The translations under genes were made by a program, and so were the position numbers. DNA of 64,000 bases, taken from Limnanthes douglasii subsp. nivea. Lineage: Eukaryota; Streptophyta; Magnoliopsida; Brassicales; Limnanthaceae. Location of the stretch: positions 187,424,958 to 187,488,957 of the forward strand of contig JAUPFV010000005.1 of assembly GCA_036936605.1 (NCBI GenBank), given 5' to 3'. Positions 44,154 through 53,805 of the stretch are shown piece after piece. Each line of letters opens with the position of its first letter. The first letter of the stretch is position 1. A model generated the notes under the pieces. That model worked only from the letters and a program-made list of their open reading frames with translations. It ran no database searches and was not told where the DNA came from.

Positions 44154-47149
44154 ATGTTTACAGCAAGGACTACATTGATCAAATGCGGGTGGATCAACCT
44201 TTCTGAGTTGGAGAAGGCACAAAAAGTTGAGAAGGAAAGACGAATCGCAGCTGGGTTACCCACCTCGCCTGTCGACAGACCAATCTCCTCTGCTACAGAG
44301 TCAGATCGAGGCTCATCCTCTTCCAAAGGTACTAAGCCCAAAAAACTATTTCAATCCACTCTCTCCCCCATAGTCTCTGGTTCTTCAGTTCAGGAGTCAG
44401 TGCCTACTGTCGAGCCAGGAGCTACAGTCACAAGTTTTAGGAAACCTTCTCCTTTCCTCGCAATGGGATCCGACACAGAGCACTCTCCGGAGAAACTAGT
44501 TGTTAAGAGGACAAGCCGGCTGGTTAAGGGGCAAGCCTCCAAGAACACTCCCTCAAAATCGGGGGCAAAAAATAGTAGCTCTGGGTCTGGAGTGCCCATC
44601 AGAGCTCCCCGGGAAAGGCCATCCGGTCCGGAGGCTAGCAGCCCAGCACTCCAAAGAGAGACTTTTGCCTCAGAGCCCCATCCTGAGACTAGAAGTCAAG
44701 AAAACCCAGAAAAACAGCAGTGCGGAGGCCTTGCTGTGCCAAGTTTAAATTCTCCCTGGGCCACTGCCACTGATACTCCTCCTATGATCATGAAGGAAAG
44801 AATGGAGGACTCTGTTGAAGAAGTCCATTTTGAGTCTGAGCCCTCCGGTCAGACTAGTAACACTGCCATTGCCAAAAAAGCTAAGGGCAAAGAACAACTG
44901 TGCTTGAGGCATCCGGATCTGCCGGAGTGTCTCAAGGAGAAAGTAGGGCCTTGTTTTCACAGGGTCGAACTTAAATACCGCTTGGCCTTACAGAAGACCA
45001 AGTATGCTTTCATCCACACGGCTGAACTAGGTCGAATGCGCACAAAATGGGGGATCCCAGAAAATGTGAAGATAAGGATTCCCATAGATCCTGAAACTCC
45101 TATGGATTGCAAGTCGAACGAAATAGTCTTCTTTACGGAGCTATTTAATTGGGGACTCAGATTCCCATTGGACCCAGAGATTGTCAGATATTTTCATCTG
45201 ATCAAACTCTGTCCGAGCCAACTGAGCCCCAACGGCTGGTATACTCTGATGTCATGCATTATGGCATCAAGGCTGTCCGGGATCCCTCTTCCTATGGAAG
45301 AATTTGCAGCAGTGGCCATTCTTTGCAAACATCAGCAATTCCCCTTCTACCACTTCAATATGGGGAATGATCTCAAAGCTGTTGATGATCTGTTGGAGTC
45401 TGAGAGCAAATGGAAGAGCCAGTTTTTGTTTGTCAGTGGCGCTTGGGAAAACAGACAGAATATCAAGCTCGGAGTGAACCCAAGCCTCCTCAGAAGCAGG
45501 TGGAGGAGTGATCGTAAGTTTCCCACTTTAAATCTTTGTCTACTTCTTTCCTTCTCATAGTTGATTTAAACTAATTGATTTTTCTCTTGTCTTTAACAGA
45601 ACTGCCTAAGGAGTTCGGTGATTACTTGAAGGCCGGACAGGTCACTTGTGGCAAAATCAATGCCTGGGCCGCAGAGAACCGGGGGAACCGATTCCACAAT
45701 GCCTTCACTAGTGGAAATCTGGCAAGGTCTCATCTGTAGAACACCACAGGTCGGAGAGACCTGACTTGGGAGGAGCTCACCACCCAACCTTCCCCGGACA
45801 CAGTGCTTAAGAGGAGCCATGAAGCAGATGGGACACTCTTCTTGCCGGGCCGGGCCAAATCCCCAAGTAAAATGAAGGGCAAGAAGAAAGGCAAAAAGGT
45901 GGTGAGCGAAGCTAATCCTGCTGATGCTGAGAAGGATGCTCCAACAGACCCAGAGGGGCCGGCTCAGAGCCAAATCGATGTTGCTCTTTTACAGGTTGTG
46001 GAGCAAGAGACCGAAAGGCAGGAGGCAGTCCTCCCAAAACCTCCAAGGGCCTCCAAGAGGAATCGCAAGCACGAGAGTGAAAGAGCAGACCGGGCAGCCA
46101 AGAAGAAAGAGACTGCTAAGGGAGATGGGCTTGCTCTCCGGGATCCGGAGCCTTCTACCCAGGCTGACCCTTCTGATCCAACACATGCTGAAGAGATCCC
46201 AAGGGACTTTCATACTGATGAAGTTGAGGGAGGAGAGCTTAAAATTGATGAAGTAGACATCGCCGGTCTTAGTGACCTTGGCGAATACTTCCTCAACCTC
46301 CCCAGAGACGACTTCGCAGGGCCTTACATTCTTCCGAGCAGTTCTAACACCGTCAATTTCAATGGTAAGACTTTCATTGTCTCTAGTGAAAATGACATCA
46401 TAGCCCACTCCTTGCTAAGCAATGTGCAGCCGGTACTTACACTGGAGAGACAAGTTCGGAGTCAAGCAGACACCATCAAAGACCTTAAGTCTGAAAAGGA
46501 AAAGCTGTACGAAGACCTTTGCACTGCTACTGCCAATGCTGACATGCTAAAGGAAGCAAATGAGGAGTTGAAGAAGAATCAGGAGGAAAGCAACACAAAA
46601 GTTGCTACTCTAGAGGAAACTATCAAAAGCCTCCGGGAGAAGATGTCCGGTGTGGAGAAAGATCTTAATGCCTCAAAAGAAGAGACCAAGGCAAAAGACA
46701 AGATCATCACCAACCTCACTACTGATAAGATTGCCCTTGAAAATACAGCGTCCAAGGCTACCGAAGAGAAAACTATGTTGTTAAGGGATCAAGAGGCTAC
46801 GATTAATGCCAAGATTAATGCCTATGCCAGCCAGATGATTAAAAGCGAAGAGCTATTGCTTGAGAAGGTAAGGTCCGACATGGTTCTACTTTTCTATGAA
46901 AAATTTCCGGACAGGAACCTAGGGGACTTATGGCTTTATGTTGAGCCCGACGAACTCCCATACCACACGATGGCTGAAGGTGACAGGTATGGCTACTCTA
47001 GTGGCTCCTCGATTGATGAAGAACACACTGGGGAAAGCCCAGACGAAGAGAAGGATGATCCCAAAGGCAAGAAGGTAGTCGAAGGGAAAAGCCACTTTAA
47101 GGGCAAGAAGGCAGATGAAGGTGAGCCATCTTCAAAGGCTCAACCTTAA
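44154..47149 (+). pseudogene. Antisense extra ORF of Tat-2, two exons, one premature stop
   Basis: Exon 1 is 44154-45513 and exon 2 is 45600-47149, joined in phase 1 after W-R-S-D; about 970 codons. Residues 1-250 are Ser/Pro-rich and probably disordered. About 265-450 form a conserved domain with LRFPLDPEIVRYFHLIKLCP, LSPNGWYTLMSCIMASRLSG and FLFVSGAWENRQ, the block shared with Tat-1. Exon 2 has a Lys-rich segment, then a coiled coil at about 730-880 (heptads around LKSEKEKLYEDL and LEETIKSLREKM), and a charged Gly/Glu/Lys tail. One TAG at 45737-45739 interrupts it; Tat-1 has TGG (Trp) there. Antisense ORFs between pol and the 3' LTR are known in Tat elements; their role is unknown. It may belong to Pfam 'putative gypsy type transposon' (Transposase_28), untested. 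Confidence 0.85.
45514..45599 (+). other. Predicted intron of the antisense gene
   Basis: 86 bp, beginning GTAAGTTTCC and ending TTGTCTTTAACAG with a T-rich stretch before the acceptor. Splicing joins the two long open frames in register. Tat-1 has an 82-bp intron at the same place and phase (21270-21351). Confidence 0.8.
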
Positions 47150-47188
47150 CCTACAACTTACTTCATTTATTTTTTATTCAAACTAAAG

Positions 47189-47302
47189 TCCTTGGAAGGC
47201 CAAGGCACTCTTTTTGTAATAGTGTCTGGTGCTCGACCGGACAGGTTTTTTGGTGTTGTATCTTGACTCTTTAAAAGTCCTTGGAAGGCCAAGGCAAGTT
47301 TA
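47189..47302. repeat. Direct repeat with hairpin between the convergent genes of Tat-2
   Basis: AAGTCCTTGGAAGGCCAAGG occurs twice, about 87 bp apart (near 47187 and 47274). Each contains the inverted repeat CCTTGG-AAGG-CCAAGG. It lies between the stop of the antisense gene (47149) and the stop of pol (47643). From about 47150 to 47640 no coding sequence is seen. Confidence 0.85.
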
Positions 47303-47642
47303 AGTTATTTCATTTAATGAGTATCTCTGTTCTGTGCAACCATCATCTTCTTTCTTTGTTCATTTTAATTTTGATAACTAGAGTTTAAGTAGCCTTTAGT
47401 TATTGCATTGTGAGAGTGTTTAAGTTCTCCGGCTAGAATTTAAATAGCCCTTAGAAATTTCAGTCCGGATAGTATGACAAGGGACAAAACATTAAAAACA
47501 CTTAGAAATTTTTTAAGAAGGAATCAAATTTTATTTAACAGCCCGGACACCTCATTAAAACCTCTCCGTTCCACCGGGGAGGAAATAGTATGCCCCCAAA
47601 TATTTACATGGAAGTTTAAACAAGTAAATATTTACACAAGTG

Positions 47643-50609
47643 CTATTCCAAGTACATACGGAGATGCTCAATATTCCAAGTATGAGTTAAAACTTTGCCA
47701 TCTTTGTCTTCCAACCAATAATTTCCAGGCTTAATTCTTTCAACAACCATATACGGACCCTCCCAAGTTGGGGCCAGCTTTCCGAAGAGCTTTTCTTTAG
47801 TGTGTAAGAAGACCTTCCTTAATACTTTGTCCCCTGGTTGGAAATCTTTTCTTTTGACTTTGGAAGCAAACCTGCTCCTCATCAAGCCTTGATAGTGTGC
47901 AACTCTAAAGTGAGCTTTAACTCGTCTTTCTTCTATCAAATCAAGTTGACGTCTGATTGTCATTTCATTAGCCTGTTCGGAGAAGTTATGAGCACGGAAA
48001 GAGGGGAGAGTTGCTTCTATGGGAGCTACTGCATCCATCCCATAGACCAGTGCAAAAGGTGACTCTTGTGTTGCAGCCCCAGGTGATGTCCGGTAGGCCC
48101 ATAAGACCTCTTGTAAATAACTAGGCCACTTTCCAACAGCCCCTTCCAAATTCTTCTTTAAACCGGATAGAATAGTTCTATTGGCCACTTCAACTTGCCC
48201 ATTTGCTTGTGGGTGAAAAGGTGAAGAAAAACAATGTTGTATACCCCTTGAGGAACAGAAGCTTTCCATTTCTCTATTGTCGAACTGTGGCCCGTTGTCT
48301 GTTGTTATTTTTTGTGGGACACCAAATCTGCAACATATGTTGGATAGAATGAATTTTATAACAGCTTTTGATGTTGTCCCTGCTAGGGGGGCTGCTTCTA
48401 TCCACTTCAAAAAGTAGTCAATAGCCACAATTATAGTTTTGCGCCCTCCGGAAGCCACACGGAGAGGCCCCACTAAGTCCAATCCCCATCGAGCAAAAGG
48501 AATAGGCTCAGAAATTGACTCCAAAGGAATGGCTGGTACATGAATTTCATTGTTGTACCTCTGGCATGGGTCACACCTTCTCACCAACTCCTTAGCATCT
48601 TTCATGATTGATGGCCAATAATAACCGGAGAGTAAAACTCTTCTTGTCAAAGCTCTAAACCCACAATGGGCTGACCCCTCACCATCATGCAATTCAGAGA
48701 GGACCATTTGTGATTCTTCATCCCCCAAACAGCGCAGGAGAGGTTTACTGTAAGACTTCTTGTATAACACTTCTCTCAATATGGTGAAACCACGAGCTTT
48801 GTGTTTCAATGTTCTAGCTTGTGACTTATCCGGAGGCACAACAACATCGGAGAGATATTGTATGAGAGGAAACCTCCAGTCTTGAGGTTGTTTCACTTGT
48901 ATTTCAAAATTCTCCTCTTCTTTACCCTTACAAAGTTGAATGGAGGGGCTTTCAAGCACATGGATCCATGGATATGACTCTGTATATGCTATGGTTGCCA
49001 GTGAGTCCGCTAGCTCATTTTCTGCCCGGGGAATGCGTTCATAAACAACACTTTTAAACTTAAGCGCTTCATTTTTTAGGAGGAGTAAATATTTCACAAG
49101 TTGCTCTTTCTTAGCCTCAGATTGGCCTTGGGCATGGTGGATAATCAGTTGGGAGTCGCTTAGCAGCTTGACCATCTTAGCCCCACAGATGTAGGCCAAT
49201 TTTAACCCAGTTATAGCTGCTTCGTATTCGGACTCATTATTAGATGCCCTGAAAGCAAAACAAATAGCCTGGTACATTTTGTCTCCATACGGGGAAGTTA
49301 AACATACTCCTGCACCACATCCCATTGTGCTAGATCCACCATCTGTTCGGACGACCCATACTTTTTTATCTTTTACATTAGTAGCTTGCTCTGAATCCCT
49401 ATCAGAGTGGAATTCGACCAGAAAATGAGCCACAGCTTGGGCTTTGACTGTTGTTCGGGGAGCAAAGTCTATGTAGAAGTCCCCCAACTCTACTGACCAG
49501 TTAGTCATTCTGCTCGAAATGTCTGCTTTTTGAAGGACATTCTTTAAGGGAAAAGAAGTCCGAACGATGATGGGATGAGCCTGGAAATAAGGCCTCATCT
49601 TCCTGGCTGCTATCACCAAGGCCAATGCTAACTTTTCAAGTTTCAAGTAACGCTTCTCTGCATCTATCAAGCTTTTGCTGATGTAGTATACTGGATGGGG
49701 ATGCCCACCAACCTCTCTTACCAGCACAACACTGATAGCACAACTTGAAACTGCCAAATATACAAAGAGAGTCTCCCCATCGACTGGCTTGAACAAAGTT
49801 TTGGGGGAGGACATGTGTTTCTTGATTTCATCGAAAGCCTCACCACACTGTGGGGTCCAATCAAAGCCTTTTGCACCCTTTAAAGTTTGAAAGAAAGGAG
49901 CGCACCTGTCCGAAGACCTTGAGATAAATCTGTTTAAGGCAGCTAATCTCCCCGTTAACCGCTGTATTTCTTTGATGTTTCGAGGAGGTTCCATCTGGAA
50001 AAGAGAATTCAGCTGGTCCGGATCGGACTGTATTCCATGCTCACTTATGATGTAGCCTAAAAATTTCCCGGACTGCACTCCGAAGACACACTTTTCAGGG
50101 TTTAATTTTAAATTCATTTTCACCAAGTTGGCAAAAGTTTCTTGGAGATCGGACAAGTGCAACTGCTCATCAACATTTTTCACCATCATATCGTCAATGT
50201 ATACTTCCACATTACTTCCAATTTGATCAGCAAATGCCTTGTTGACTAATCTCTGATAAGTAGCCCCAACATTTTTCAAACCAAATGGCATCACCTTGTA
50301 GAAATGAAGCCCTCTGTCAGTTACAAATGTGGTATGCTCTTGATCCTTTGGATCCACTTGAATCTGATTGTATCCGGAGAAAGCATCCATAAAGGAAAGC
50401 AGCTTGTTCCCAGAGGTGGAGTCTACTAACTGATCAATTCGGGGAACCAGATACAAGTCTTTTGGGCAAGCTCTATTGAGGTCTGTGAAGTCAATGCACA
50501 TGCGCCACTTGCCATTCTTCTTTTTCACCAAGACAGGATTGGCAGTCCACAAAGGATATTGAGATTCCTTGACGTGCCCCATCTTTGTGAGCCTGTCAAC
50601 TTCTTGCAC
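47643..50609 (-). CDS. pol: Tat-2 pol: RT, RNase H, second RNase H, integrase (988 codons)
   Basis: The frame is open throughout. RT spans residues 1-200 with MDAFSGYNQI (Asp near 75) and the catalytic YIDD at 137-140. A Ty3-type RNase H covers about 255-375. A second RNase H starts near 417, with DGG (422), SEYEA (Glu near 460), SDSQ (484) and ELAD (535), the additional domain typical of Tat elements. Integrase: zinc-binding H641/H648 and C680/C683, catalytic D711, D771 and E807 (35 residues between the last two), then a C-terminal domain with PGDKVLRKVFL and WEGPYMVVERI. The frame start is artificial: pol is joined upstream to gag-protease, with frameshifts at about 50623-50633 and near 50934. 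All visible catalytic residues are present. Confidence 0.95.
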   Translation of the reverse strand: MQEVDRLTKMGHVKESQYPLWTANPVLVKKKNGKWRMCIDFTDLNRACPKDLYLVPRIDQLVDSTSGNKLLSFMDAFSGYNQIQVDPKDQEHTTFVTDRGLHFYKVMPFGLKNVGATYQRLVNKAFADQIGSNVEVYIDDMMVKNVDEQLHLSDLQETFANLVKMNLKLNPEKCVFGVQSGKFLGYIISEHGIQSDPDQLNSLFQMEPPRNIKEIQRLTGRLAALNRFISRSSDRCAPFFQTLKGAKGFDWTPQCGEAFDEIKKHMSSPKTLFKPVDGETLFVYLAVSSCAISVVLVREVGGHPHPVYYISKSLIDAEKRYLKLEKLALALVIAARKMRPYFQAHPIIVRTSFPLKNVLQKADISSRMTNWSVELGDFYIDFAPRTTVKAQAVAHFLVEFHSDRDSEQATNVKDKKVWVVRTDGGSSTMGCGAGVCLTSPYGDKMYQAICFAFRASNNESEYEAAITGLKLAYICGAKMVKLLSDSQLIIHHAQGQSEAKKEQLVKYLLLLKNEALKFKSVVYERIPRAENELADSLATIAYTESYPWIHVLESPSIQLCKGKEEENFEIQVKQPQDWRFPLIQYLSDVVVPPDKSQARTLKHKARGFTILREVLYKKSYSKPLLRCLGDEESQMVLSELHDGEGSAHCGFRALTRRVLLSGYYWPSIMKDAKELVRRCDPCQRYNNEIHVPAIPLESISEPIPFARWGLDLVGPLRVASGGRKTIIVAIDYFLKWIEAAPLAGTTSKAVIKFILSNICCRFGVPQKITTDNGPQFDNREMESFCSSRGIQHCFSSPFHPQANGQVEVANRTILSGLKKNLEGAVGKWPSYLQEVLWAYRTSPGAATQESPFALVYGMDAVAPIEATLPSFRAHNFSEQANEMTIRRQLDLIEERRVKAHFRVAHYQGLMRSRFASKVKRKDFQPGDKVLRKVFLHTKEKLFGKLAPTWEGPYMVVERIKPGNYWLEDKDGKVLTHTWNIEHLRMYLE

Positions 50610-51049
50610 TATGACATCAGCCTTTTTTTTTTTGAAAAAGCTCTTCTTTTTTGAACCACTGGAGCTACATCTCTCCGGACGGATAGGTGGTGTGAAATTA
50701 CTTCTGGTGGAACTCCAGTAACATCAGCATTGCACCAAGCAAAGACGTGCTGATGGTTCTTCAATAACATTAACATTTGATCTTTCAAAACAGGGGGCAT
50801 TTTAGACCCTATCTTGACACATTTTCCATCTTCCAGCCAGTGCGTTTCTACCTCTTCAACCGGTATCAACACTCCGGGGGTCTCTCTGGGGTCATCAATT
50901 TCACCCTCACCCCCCAGAAAGGCCCTCAAACTGCTATTGTTCATCAATACGGACTGCCCCCAGCGTTCGAGGAGCCAAAGGAGTGGCATAACATTCCCTT
51001 GCAATCTTTTGGCTGCTTCGGACAACTCCAACCTCCCCCTGAACAGCAT
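50609..51049 (-). pseudogene. Tat-2 protease-RT linker and RT N-terminus, frameshifted
   Basis: This frame carries VLIPVEEVETHWLEDGKCVK, FAWCNADVTGVPPEVISHHL and VAPVVQKRRAFSKKK, the conserved entry into Tat RT (consensus FAWSxxDMPGIxPxxxxHxL, PVxQKRRxF). It ends just after an 11-A run (11 T on the + strand, 50623-50633), beyond which the pol frame continues as ADVIVQEVDRL. A single slip in that homopolymer explains the break. The upstream overlap with the protease frame marks a second frameshift near 50934. Confidence 0.85.
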
Positions 51050-51965
51050 ACTTCAAACACTGATGGGCTGTTGAAGCCACTGCATGCATTCTAGAGAGCC
51101 AAGACCTCCCTAGAATAGCATTATAGCAAGTGGGACAATCCACCATAATAAAGAGTATTCTGACCATTTTCTTGAAAGGGCCCTTGCCCAATAACACCTC
51201 TTCTTCGAACTCCCCGATCACATCTGCTGAGCTACCTGTGAAGCCCACGATTGACCTGTCCGAATTCTGAATTACAGATGGATTTTTCATTTTCTTGTAA
51301 GTGGTTACGAAAAGGATATTGGTTGAGCTTCCAGTATCCACCAAGATTCGTCGTATGTCATTGCCCCCTATAGATGTTCCTATGACAACAGCATCCTCAT
51401 GAGGGCCAACAATGTTTCTTAAATCATCCTCATCAAACACAATGAAGGGAAATGAGTTTGGTGACTGGTAAGATGTCATGCCTCCTTCTAGCTGGGAGGC
51501 CAAGGTATGAACATGCCTCTTCCTCAAAGAAGCAGTAGGAGCTGTCATAGTGTCCCCTCCGAAAATTGTAAGCGACTCGAAAAACTTAATGAGCCCGGAG
51601 ACCGACCTAGAACATTCTTCTATAGCACCCACTCTGTTCCGAGTTGGATCAGGATCCAAGTACTCTAATTCTACATCAAATCTTTCAACTATTACCATGG
51701 CTCTCTCCGGAGCAGCATTACTCGGACCAACCCGGTGAGTGTTGTGAGTCCTGTTGCCTCCTCTTCTTTTAACGTAAGCTCCCAACTTCCCCCTTTCAAT
51801 CAAATTTTGAACTTCTTGCTTCAATGCTATGCAATCATCAGTGGTATGACCAATATCATTGTGATATTGGCAAAAAGAGTTGTTGCGATGCTCTCTGGGA
51901 GACTGCAATGTTGCCGGTCTCCGGTAATGCACCTCATCCTTTGTTTTATCGAAGATAGTGGCCAC
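50934..51965 (-). pseudogene. Tat-2 gag end (zinc knuckle) and aspartic protease
   Basis: 343 codons are open. Near residues 25-60 is a zinc-knuckle-like FCQYHNDIGHTTDDCIALKQ with C-x3-H...H...C spacing. Residues 180-320 form a retropepsin: IVFDEDDLRNIVGPHEDAVV, then ILVDTGSSTNILF with the catalytic D-T-G intact, then GKGPFKKMVRILFIMVD and YNAILGRSWLSRMHAVASTA. It is in the same frame as upstream gag, separated by a stop at about 51969. The frame ends just after APRTLGAVRIDEQ, where a frameshift separates it from RT. Confidence 0.9.
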
Positions 51966-51968
51966 GCT

Positions 51969-53276
51969 TTATTTTAACTCTGCGAACCACTCCGGTTGGA
52001 CCCATGGCACTCTCTTGTTCCTAGATTGTTGACTTTGAGCAGGAGCAGCTGGCTGAGACTGAGCTTTTGCCCTACCATGCCCCTGTCCGGTCTCTCTCGC
52101 TTTGTTCCCGGACTGATTCTGATTGGGATTAGGTGTCACCGGGGTAGACTTCACCTACCTGTGCACCCTGGTTTTCTTTGTTTCATCGACGTTTATCGGT
52201 TTGCCAACCTGATTCAGCAATCCTCCCCAAGTCATGGCCTTCTTCCCGGTTACTGAATCAGCTAGATTGCCTGGATTCAAACCTTGCCTTAGGGATGCTA
52301 TTGCCACCTGTTCGAAGCAATCAGCCAACGCATTCTTGGTGTTCACAAAACGACTTATATATTCTTTCAAGGATTCATTTGGTTCCTGGGCACAATGGAT
52401 TATTTAGTCTCCATTGCCCTTCAGCTCTTTACTCCCTATGAACTGCCTTCGAAAGGCCACCCAAAACGTATCGAAATCTTTAATACAACCCTGAGGCAGG
52501 CTGTTGTACCATTTCAGAGCACTCCCCGTAAAATATTGGGAGAATGCCCTATAGAGTAGTTTATCATCGTCGTCAAAGTTCATCATGAAGTTTTTAAATT
52601 GCTCCAGATGGTTGTCCGGATCACTACTGCCATCGTACTTCTCTATTTTGGTGCTGTCAAACCTCTTGGGGAGGTTTCCGGACAGAATTTTAGAAGACAA
52701 TGGAGATTTCCTCCAATTCCTCCCACGACTGAACACATTATCCTCATTGGGAGTTGCAAAGATACACGGTTCATCATGGAAGGCAAAGGGATCCATCTGC
52801 ATCTTGTCCACATGCCTCCGGTTATGAGATGACCCCTTGCCAATATGCTTCTTAATTTTTCCATGTGTATCTCTTTTTCTTGAATATTTTTTTATTTGCT
52901 TTTGCTTTTTTCTGGTTCGACCCTCATCACTGCTAGAGGACAAGGATTTTTCAACTCCACCACTGTCCGAAGAGCTATCAGAAGATTCTGAGCTTGAGTC
53001 AGAACTCTCCACAGGCTTGGACCGGTGAGACTTCTTAGAACTGGCATGAGTCTTTTTGGTGCTCACATGAGTCTTCGAAGACTCATGCTCTCTGGGGTTA
53101 TCGGTGTGATGAGCAACCGATGCTTTGGATTTTTCTTTCACGCCCATCTTGGCCTTCTCAGCCCTCAGAGCTTCTATTTCACACTTTAACCTGTCACGCT
53201 CTTCGACAGTGTATTCATCGTTCTCTTCCACCACTTCGACTAAAGCTGGTGGAAGCTCTGGATTGTCCGGATTCAT
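51969..53276 (-). pseudogene. gag: Tat-2 gag with in-frame stops
   Basis: An ATG at 53276-53274 is the likely start; the frame is open from the primer site. The N-terminal half is charged, with a short coiled-coil-like segment (ERDRLKCEIEALRAEKAKM) and Ser/Asp and Lys-rich runs. The gag core follows at about 52404-52720: LPKRFDSTKIEKYDGSSDPD, LEQFKNFMM, GSALKWYNSLPQGCIKDFDT. The same frame continues leftward through stops at about 52404-52406, 52155-52157 and 51969-51971, covering ESLKEYISRFVNTKNAL, the other half of the core. There are no frameshifts within gag, only stops. Confidence 0.9.
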
Positions 53277-53327
53277 ACGGACAGAGTTTCTTGGCAGGTT
53301 TTGAATGCTCGATTCAGGCACCTTTCG

Positions 53328-53346
53328 CCTCCCGTTGTGGTCGCCA
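53328..53346 (-). promoter_or_regulatory. Primer binding site of Tat-2
   Basis: Minus-strand TGGCGACCACAACGGGAGG lies three bases after the 5' LTR. It resembles the TGGCG-type sites of other plant Ty3/gypsy elements and closely matches the Tat-1 site. The tRNA was not identified. Confidence 0.75.
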
Positions 53347-53349
53347 ATT

Positions 53350-53805
53350 TGGTGTGGATAGTAATCGCCTGAGGGTAGGCTGGTAATTTCAGTTGGTGTT
53401 TCAAGGAAGTATGTGGGTGTTTTGAGTGGTGGTCTGTGGTTGTATTAAGTGTTTAGAGAGTAGAGAGATAATTAAGCAGCTTGGTAGCAGTTAATTTTTA
53501 TTACCCATAGTTAATGCAGGTGGTTGGGTATTTATGATGTGATGTTTGGGCCCTTATGGGCTTTCGGGTCATGTTTAATGGACCCGGGTCATGTTCAAAG
53601 ACCCATGAGCTCTAAGTAGGAGAGCAAGCAGCTTAGTCAAGAAGTGTTTAGGTTTTTTAGTACTTTTGTCATTGTTCGAACGGTCCTATGTTTATTGTGT
53701 TCGAAGTGATCTGTCCGGTCCACATGATCTGTCCGATCTGTCCGGTCCAGAGGCCTTGGACTGATCTGTCCCTGTCCGGGGAGCATGCTGAATTCGGACT
53801 CATCA
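53350..53805 (-). repeat. 5' LTR of Tat-2
   Basis: 456 bp, nearly identical to the left LTR. It is longer because of a ~28-bp tandem duplication around ATCTGTCCGGTCC (about 53709-53750). Direct repeat TCGGGTCATG/CCGGGTCATG lies inside both LTRs. Confidence 0.93.

Larger units (their letters stand above)
43306..53805 (-). mobile_element. Tat-2: young full-length Ty3/gypsy Tat-lineage element
   Basis: A 10.5-kb element with nearly identical LTRs (43306-43733 and 53350-53805), flanked by CAAAC (43301-43305) and TAAAC (53806-53810). Reading leftward: primer site, gag, protease, RT, RNase H, second RNase H, integrase. Then a two-exon gene runs in the opposite direction, followed by the PPT. By eye the LTRs differ at about eight substitutions plus a ~28-bp duplication in the right one. 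Three in-frame stops in gag and two frameshifts show this copy cannot make a full polyprotein, although the 988-codon pol frame is intact. Confidence 0.95.

Noticed and set aside
44126..44960. Minus-strand open frames opposite exon 1 of the antisense gene
   Set aside because: Low-complexity shadows of a Ser/Pro-rich coding region; no conserved motif.
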